This document shows, piece after piece, positions 7,638 through 12,231 of a DNA stretch of 12,231 nucleotides (position 1 is its first letter; each line of letters begins with the position of its first letter). The DNA comes from Ectocarpus siliculosus (Eukaryota; Sar; Phaeophyceae; Ectocarpales; Ectocarpaceae): positions 74,201 to 86,431 of the forward strand of contig FN648661.1 of NCBI GenBank assembly GCA_000310025.1, written 5' to 3'. A program made the position numbers and the translations under genes. Below the pieces are notes generated by a model. The model was not told where the DNA came from. It was given only the letters and a program-made list of their open reading frames with translations, and did not search any database.

Positions 7638-10600
7638 CTAGTTGAAGGTGTACGACGCGCCGACGAGGTCGTTGATGATGTAGGGCTGGTTGGAGAGCTC
7701 CTCGTGCACCATCATGGCGAGGATGCCCATCTGTGCCGCGCGCCCGTTGTTGAGCTCGATCGCGCGCTTCGACGCCTGGGTCTCCTCCGACATAGCGTCC
7801 CACGAGGACCCGAACGGGTTGCCGCCGAGGGTGAAGTCTCCGGGGAAGGAGCCCTCCACGTTCTTCATCACAGCCAGCTCAAGGAAGCCGATGAACGCGA
7901 AGATCTGGGCGAGGCCCGCCGGGGGGATCTTGGAGAGGGCGGCCACACCGTTGGGCATGTCGGCGAAGGACAGGTTGGCCGAGTTCGAGAGCATGCCGGG
8001 GAGGCGGGTGTTCTGCTGGGTCAGGTGGCCGGCGATGGCGAGCATAGCAATGCGCCCGTGCTTCACCTCCACGTAGCGGAGGCGCTCGAACCGCTCCTGG
8101 TCAGCGTCGGCCAGGAGGCCGAGCGGGTCCCAGAACCCGAGGGGGGGCTGCGCACCGATCTCCGACTCGAACGACATCTTCATGGCCGAGGAGGACTTGG
8201 CCTGGGTGGCCACGGCGGCACCGTTGAAGGCGCTGTGTTTCAAGAGGGGGGGGGGAGGGGGGGCAAGGTGGAATGCGGGTGAGTGTAGTGTTGACAGGCC
8301 CCGAACAGGCAGCTACTGACACATGCATAAACGGCTTGTGGTTTAAGAGGCATCATCAAAGAGTACGACAAAGCGTAAGAACAAGGACCGCAACGCCAAG
8401 CTCTGAATATAACGTCTATGGTAGGTAGGAACGCTGTAGCGACAGCAGAGTAGAGCACCTTATGGATACTGCGTTGTGTTGGACGTATCGGGCAAGGAGG
8501 TTATAGTGGGAAAGTGGGAAAAGCCCACATCCACACGAAAGCCCCCGAAGGTTCATTGCTCCCCACCAAAAGGCACACGCGAGGAGCAAATTTCAAGTCA
8601 AGAACGTTGTCGAGTCGATAAGTTTTCTATGTCCCATGTAACGCTCGTCTAGGTCGGTTGTCGGGCGAGCTTGGTGGTGGAGGTGGCTCCAGCGGTTGCA
8701 AGAACAGAACGATTTGACCGCTTGCCGTCAAAGAATAGGTACGCACACGATACATGATAAAAGACAAGGGTCGCATATCCCGGCCCAAGACAAAAAAATA
8801 AGGCAGCCATGTGTTCATTTTGGTGTGCGCTGCAGTGGTTCAGCACCACAAGAGAGAAGGTTCGGTGACTTCGATATAGCGGAGCATCGTGGAGCAATGG
8901 TATGCCATGCGTGCAACGACCTGATTTGTCGTCGGTCGAACTGCCAAGCGAAGCAAGAGAAAGAACACACATGCCCCCCAACGCTTCCCAAAGTCATTTT
9001 GAACCCACCGAAGCCGGAAACACGACATCACACCCGACCCATCAGCGACGGCTAAGTTCTTGACGTGGTGGTGGCCGATGCTTGTCGACCACCAGCCCAC
9101 GTTCTTGCAGTGACAACCCTCTTCGTGGCAAGAGCTTGCTGTTCAGCAAATGCCTCTTGCCACGAAAGAGGATTATCGGTGAACTGACGCGGGCAGGACG
9201 TCCACATGCGTCGGCCACGACCACATCAATCACATCAATCTCAGCCCTTCGCTCGTTTGAGGTGGACTTGTGTCGGCCACGATCACGCTACAGTAGCTCT
9301 CGCGAAACATGTTGTGGAGATTGCTTCATTTTCGGCTGCGCTCCTATCCTGGTCGCTTTGCAGCAGCGCCGTGTCGATATTCTCCGTAGTGCCAATGTCG
9401 GTTTTATGACGGACGGCATGGTATCGCATGTATGACTCCACCCCGCGCTGCAAGAACCAAACTATTGACGAGACCGTCGCAACCAGACCCTGCTCGGGTT
9501 TTTCCCGCCCGCACCGTTACCATCACCATAACGTAGTCTCAACATAACGACTCATCAAATCGCACGGCGAGGGAGGGGAATCATGCACAGCAGAGTCGGG
9601 GATGTGAGATGGTTCCTTTCATATATGGTTCCGTCAAAACACGCCAATGTAGCGTTGTACCATACGATACTACCACAACGCATGGAAAGGACGGGCACTA
9701 CCGCTGTACAAGGCGGGGATCGGACCGCGACTGAACACGCTGCCGCCAAGTAATAACCATGTGTACTTGCGGCCGTCCGCGGTACAAACACTTTTATAAA
9801 AGATAACTCAGTGAGTGAGGCTTTTACAGAGTCAAAATAAGACCAGTTTCCAGTCGGTTTCTATCCACTTCCTGAAAAGACTTCACCACATCCCCTTCGA
9901 CTGAGGTTATAGATCTCGAACGGGTATTAATATAATAGTCTTCTGTGAGGTCATGTTTACTTTTAAAAAAAACAGCGATACATGTACACTCGAGGCGCGA
10001 GGGAGACCACAAGGAGACCACATAGAAAATCATGCGGAGTGCATGAAATTTCCAAGCATGTCTGCTGCTGGCCTGCCGGCGTGCTCCCGGCACTACCCCA
10101 AGGGCACTCCCGTTCTCCGCGGTTCTCGCCAGCAATAATCTGTTCGCTGGAGTGACCACAGTTTTGTGGATACCGCATGTGCACAACTCTTGCGTCTGAA
10201 ACCGAGCAGCAGTATAAAAAATGAACAAAAATCTTTGAAGCCTGGGTCCTCAACAGGAGGGGAACAGGCTGGCACGTGGATGCATGTTTCTCTGTGTCAC
10301 GCTCTGAGAGTACTGCGACATGCGCAGAAAGCTTGCGGCGGCCACATGCAAGGTCGCTCGTTCAAGTTTGCTCATGCTCGACCAAGTGTTGACAATGTTT
10401 GTTGGCTGTAAGCTACGCGCATGCCGTGTCCAGCTGTGTTGCTGGTGTGCAGATCGGAAGACACGGACTCAAAACAAGACTGGTGCTGTCATGGGGTCTC
10501 AGGGAAGGGTACAAGTACTTGTCATAAAGGGTGGTGTGCGTGTTCAAACATGCAGGCCGACGAAACCAGACTGCGTGCATGGGGCACAGAAAGGAGGGAA

Positions 10601-11082
10601 GGATGGGTAGCGGGTATTGACACGAGTAGCGAAGCCATGCTAGACACGCCCTACCCTTGTCATGTCGCACCGCAACTCAAGACACATCGACAACTATTAT
10701 TAATAATAGGCGTACATGAACCGAAATTTCAATTTCTCACGCACAGGCGAGACACCATGCATAAAATTTACTGCAAGTACAGCGAGTGTGCGTCGTGCAT
10801 GCTTAGCGTTTTCGGTGTAAGATCTGCTTCGTGTGTGAGCAGCAGTGCCAATGAACCACGCCCTGGGTGCTACCGCGAGCACCAGGCCTGTAGTGCATGT
10901 AGCGGTACACAGCTCACGACCACAACAGCAGTAGGATCACGCTGGATCGTTGATTTTGAAGAGTATCCACAAAGAGTCTGGCACACGGGAGCAACGATTC
11001 GACACAAAACGCGGGCTCACCTGGGTGCCACGAAGGCGTTCGCGCCAGCAGCGCAAGCAACGGCCATGACAGCGGACTTCAT
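7638..11082 (-). CDS. Fucoxanthin-chlorophyll a/c light-harvesting protein (LHCF/FCP), two exons
   Basis: Exon 1 is 11082-11021 (62 nt). It ends CCCAG before a GTGAGC donor. Exon 2 is 8232-7638, after a long C/T tract and the acceptor ACACAG. Together they encode 218 residues, the usual length for brown-algal FCPs. The fusion reads FVAPSAFNG across the junction, with Ser21 split. Residues 1-16 are an ER-type signal (MKSAVMAVACAAGANA) before the FVAP motif, giving the bipartite plastid import signal of complex plastids. The mature part carries EIGAQPPLGFWDPLG, helix 1 with the chlorophyll-ligand motif EVKHGRIAM (76-84), helix 2 around AQIFAFIGFLELAV (129-142) and helix 3 with the second ligand motif ELNNGRAAQMG (180-190). 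It ends SYTFN. The product is a thylakoid antenna protein binding chlorophyll a/c and fucoxanthin. Nearly all third codon positions are G or C, as in highly expressed genes. Exon 2 alone has no suitable ATG for the full protein, which supports the distant exon 1. Confidence 0.93.
9060..9229. repeat. 170-nt long imperfect hairpin inside the LHCF intron
   Basis: Positions 9060-9121 pair with 9229-9168 without a single gap: I count 48 of 62 positions as Watson-Crick or G-U pairs. After one bulged base (9167), 9122-9134 pairs perfectly with 9166-9154 (13 bp). The apex has TTGCTG/CAGCAA (9136-9141 with 9144-9149). The result is a single long stem with scattered single mismatches, the shape of a microRNA precursor or a decayed fold-back element. 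I see no target-site duplication and no coding potential. It would be transcribed within the LHCF pre-mRNA. Confidence 0.8.
10694..10709. repeat. 16-bp AT-rich perfect palindrome
   Basis: CTATTATTAATAATAG is fully self-complementary. It lies in the LHCF intron about 310 bp after its 5' splice site. Function unknown; an AT-rich palindrome of this size can arise by chance. Confidence 0.6.
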
Positions 11083-11483
11083 TTTTGGTGTTTGGTGGGA
11101 GAAAATGTGGTTACGTGAGTGTCGAGGGCGGGCGCGGTGTTATGACCAACGGGGGGCAAGGGGCAGGAGAGGAGAGCAGCGAAGAGCACGAGCACAAGCA
11201 AAAATATACAAAAAAACAAAAGGAGACACGACTATGGACGTGGATTCAAATTAGGCACTGATTGGTCAATGTCAGAGGACGTGGACATTTTGCCCAATCA
11301 CCGTCGAGATTGATGGTGAGATCTTCTTGTCGCACCGGTACCGGTTCTAAAACCGGGGATTCTGGACGATCGTCCCCCCGCCTCTCTCGAGCCCGCGGGT
11401 CCCTGCCCCCCCTCCCTCTCACTCCACTGTCAACCCACCACTTCAGCAACTCTACTCTGTCTCCACCCCACCCAATCTCAAAG
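11083..11483. promoter_or_regulatory. Shared bidirectional promoter of the divergent LHCF pair
   Basis: Only 401 bp separate the two start codons. The centre has two CCAAT boxes facing opposite ways: ATTGG at 11261-11265 and CCAAT at 11294-11298. The 9-mer GGACGTGGA, with an ACGT core like plant light-response G-box variants, occurs at 11236-11244 and again at 11277-11285. On the minus side a TATA-like TATATTTT lies at 11208-11201, about 120 bp before that ATG, followed by a pyrimidine-rich stretch (11195-11160) suited to transcription start. On the plus side are the 12-bp palindrome ACCGGTACCGGT (11334-11345) and CCGGTT/AACCGG (11341-11356), then a C-rich leader to the ATG. Co-regulation by light is inferred, not shown. 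Confidence 0.7.
11201..11210 (-). promoter_or_regulatory. TATA-like element for the minus-strand LHCF gene
   Basis: On the minus strand the sequence reads TGTATATTTT. It is about 120 bp upstream of the LHCF start codon, with a CT-rich candidate initiation zone 15-50 bp downstream. Assigned by motif and position only. Confidence 0.45.
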
Positions 11484-11545
11484 ATGAAGACCGCTGCTTG
11501 CTTCGCCATGTGCGCCGCCACTTCCCAGGCCTTCGTCGCCCCCAG
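11484..11545 (+). CDS. First exon of a second LHCF/FCP light-harvesting gene (partial)
   Basis: ATG at 11484 (A at -3) opens MKTAACFAMCAATSQAFVAP, an ER-type signal followed by the FVAP plastid-import motif. The exon ends CCCAG before GTTAGT at 11546. Its 62-nt length, split-codon phase (two bases of the codon left) and MK-A-FVAP peptide match exon 1 of the minus-strand LHCF gene exactly in structure. The mature antenna domain must lie past the end of the window, as no acceptor plus LHC coding sequence is seen before 12231. The two genes most likely arose by duplication with inversion. The signal peptides differ at several positions and the introns show no obvious similarity, so the event is not recent, or the introns have since changed. 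Confidence 0.85.
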
Positions 11546-12231
11546 GTTAGTTAGTCTGCCGCTGACTTCGGCTTTTTCCGTCACGCCTCTTGTCCTGCTC
11601 TTTTTCGCTGCTCTTTTTCCGGTAGATCCGAGCTTGTCACGAGACACAAGCTTGTTTCTGCTTTGTCTCTGAAGTAAGCCACGCGCGCAGATGATCATCC
11701 CGTACACGGACCGTATGGAACATGATCTCGTAGCTGTACGTTCGGGTTTGGTACACTGCCGTAGATGCGGTAGTTGGTCGAGTGAATCGAAGTCAGATGA
11801 TGCCTTGACCAATAGCACGTGGATTTCATTCCAAGCGCTGAATCCTCTTATTCCACGAGGGTCTCACGCATGTTCGCGGCCAGACCTCGTGTCCACCGCT
11901 TGTAGCGCACGGGCTCACTCGCGTATGTGCTCAGTTTCATCAGAAAGCACCAGTACTCGACCTCTCTCTGCCAAACGTCTCTCCTGTGCGTGTGTTTTGT
12001 TGTCATCCCAAAGGAACCGAGTGCATGAACATTTCTCGACATGTCCTACGTGGTCCACGTGGACATTTTCGCGCATACAAATGTTAACAATCTCCACGGC
12101 CAACCACGGTGTGCCAAGGATTTGAGTTTGTACAATTTCGATCCACTACTTGACGCGATGCCCCAACCTTGACAGCGTGCCGTCACCACCCTGTAGCCAT
12201 CTATTTTTTGGTGCCAAGCTTCAAAAGGCGG
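11546..12231 (+). other. 5' part of intron 1 of the second LHCF gene
   Basis: The intron begins GTTAGT and is still open at the window end, so it is longer than 686 bp. The frames inside (144 codons at 11691-12125 on the + strand; several on the - strand) show no known domain. It contains the 10-bp palindrome TCCACGTGGA (12054-12063) with a G-box core. ACGTGGACATTTT at 12057-12069 repeats exactly a 13-mer of the shared promoter (11279-11291). Confidence 0.7.

Larger units (their letters stand above)
8233..11020 (-). other. 2,788-bp intron of the minus-strand LHCF gene
   Basis: The intron runs from GTGAGCCCGC at 11020 to CACAG at 8233 on the minus strand and separates the signal-peptide exon from the mature-protein exon. 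Just before the acceptor is a long C-run (G-run on the + strand, 8245-8262). No protein domain was recognised inside. It holds a 170-nt imperfect hairpin (9060-9229), a tandem CACATCAAT pair just after it (9222-9239), a second copy of GTCGGCCACGA(C/T)CAC at 9272-9286, and a 16-bp AT-rich palindrome at 10694-10709. Its length is large against a 657-nt coding sequence. Confidence 0.8.

Noticed and set aside
7557-8282. 241-codon + strand open frame, and a 128-codon one at 7690-8076
   Set aside because: Both are antisense shadows of LHCF exon 2. The strong G/C bias at its third codon positions removes stop codons on the other strand.
11246-11818. 190-codon minus-strand open frame
   Set aside because: It runs antisense across the promoter, exon 1 and intron of the second LHCF gene. 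It shows no domain, and its LGATKA-type segment is only the reverse of the FVAP exon.

Overview
The window reads as nuclear DNA of a photosynthetic stramenopile, most probably a brown alga (Ectocarpus/kelp type). Two genes encode light-harvesting proteins of the fucoxanthin-chlorophyll a/c (LHCF/FCP) family with the ER-type signal and Phe-containing cleavage site (ANA|FVAP, SQA|FVAP) used for import into complex red-lineage plastids. Genes are split by GT-AG introns of 0.5-2.8 kb, and the non-coding DNA is rich in tandem and simple repeats. No prokaryotic operons, CRISPR arrays or complete transposons are visible.

Layout. 1-1053 is upstream or 5'-leader DNA with a 100-bp tandem duplication, a (CAGA)n microsatellite and a long pyrimidine tract. 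1054-5161 (+) is a five-exon OTU1/YOD1-type deubiquitinase with an OTU catalytic domain and a C-terminal C2H2 finger. One intron (2030-2586) appears to be GC-AG. Two introns, 2702-3737 and 3854-5032, carry local tandem repeats. 5162-7637 is a convergent intergenic region with no recognisable protein gene. It holds a 25-bp tandem repeat, a decayed tRNA-like Pol III promoter module and a perfect 30-bp palindrome. 7638-11082 (-) is an LHCF gene of two exons: a 62-bp signal-sequence exon, then a 2,788-bp intron, then an exon carrying the whole mature protein. That intron contains a 170-nt, nearly gapless, imperfect hairpin (9060-9229). 11083-11483 is a 401-bp shared promoter with a facing pair of CCAAT boxes and two copies of GGACGTGGA. 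11484-12231 (+) is the first exon and partial intron of a second LHCF gene, divergent from the first, with an identical exon-1 length and splice phase.

Functional picture. The two LHCF genes form a head-to-head antenna pair likely to be co-regulated from one control region. Their products would enter the plastid and bind chlorophyll a/c and fucoxanthin in thylakoids. The OTU1 gene is an unrelated housekeeping neighbour (ubiquitin chain editing, p97/CDC48-linked in other eukaryotes) whose 3' end faces the 3' end of the first LHCF gene. The most unusual signals are the intronic hairpin, the symmetric bidirectional promoter, the GC-AG intron, the 30-bp palindrome and the tRNA-like A/B-box module.
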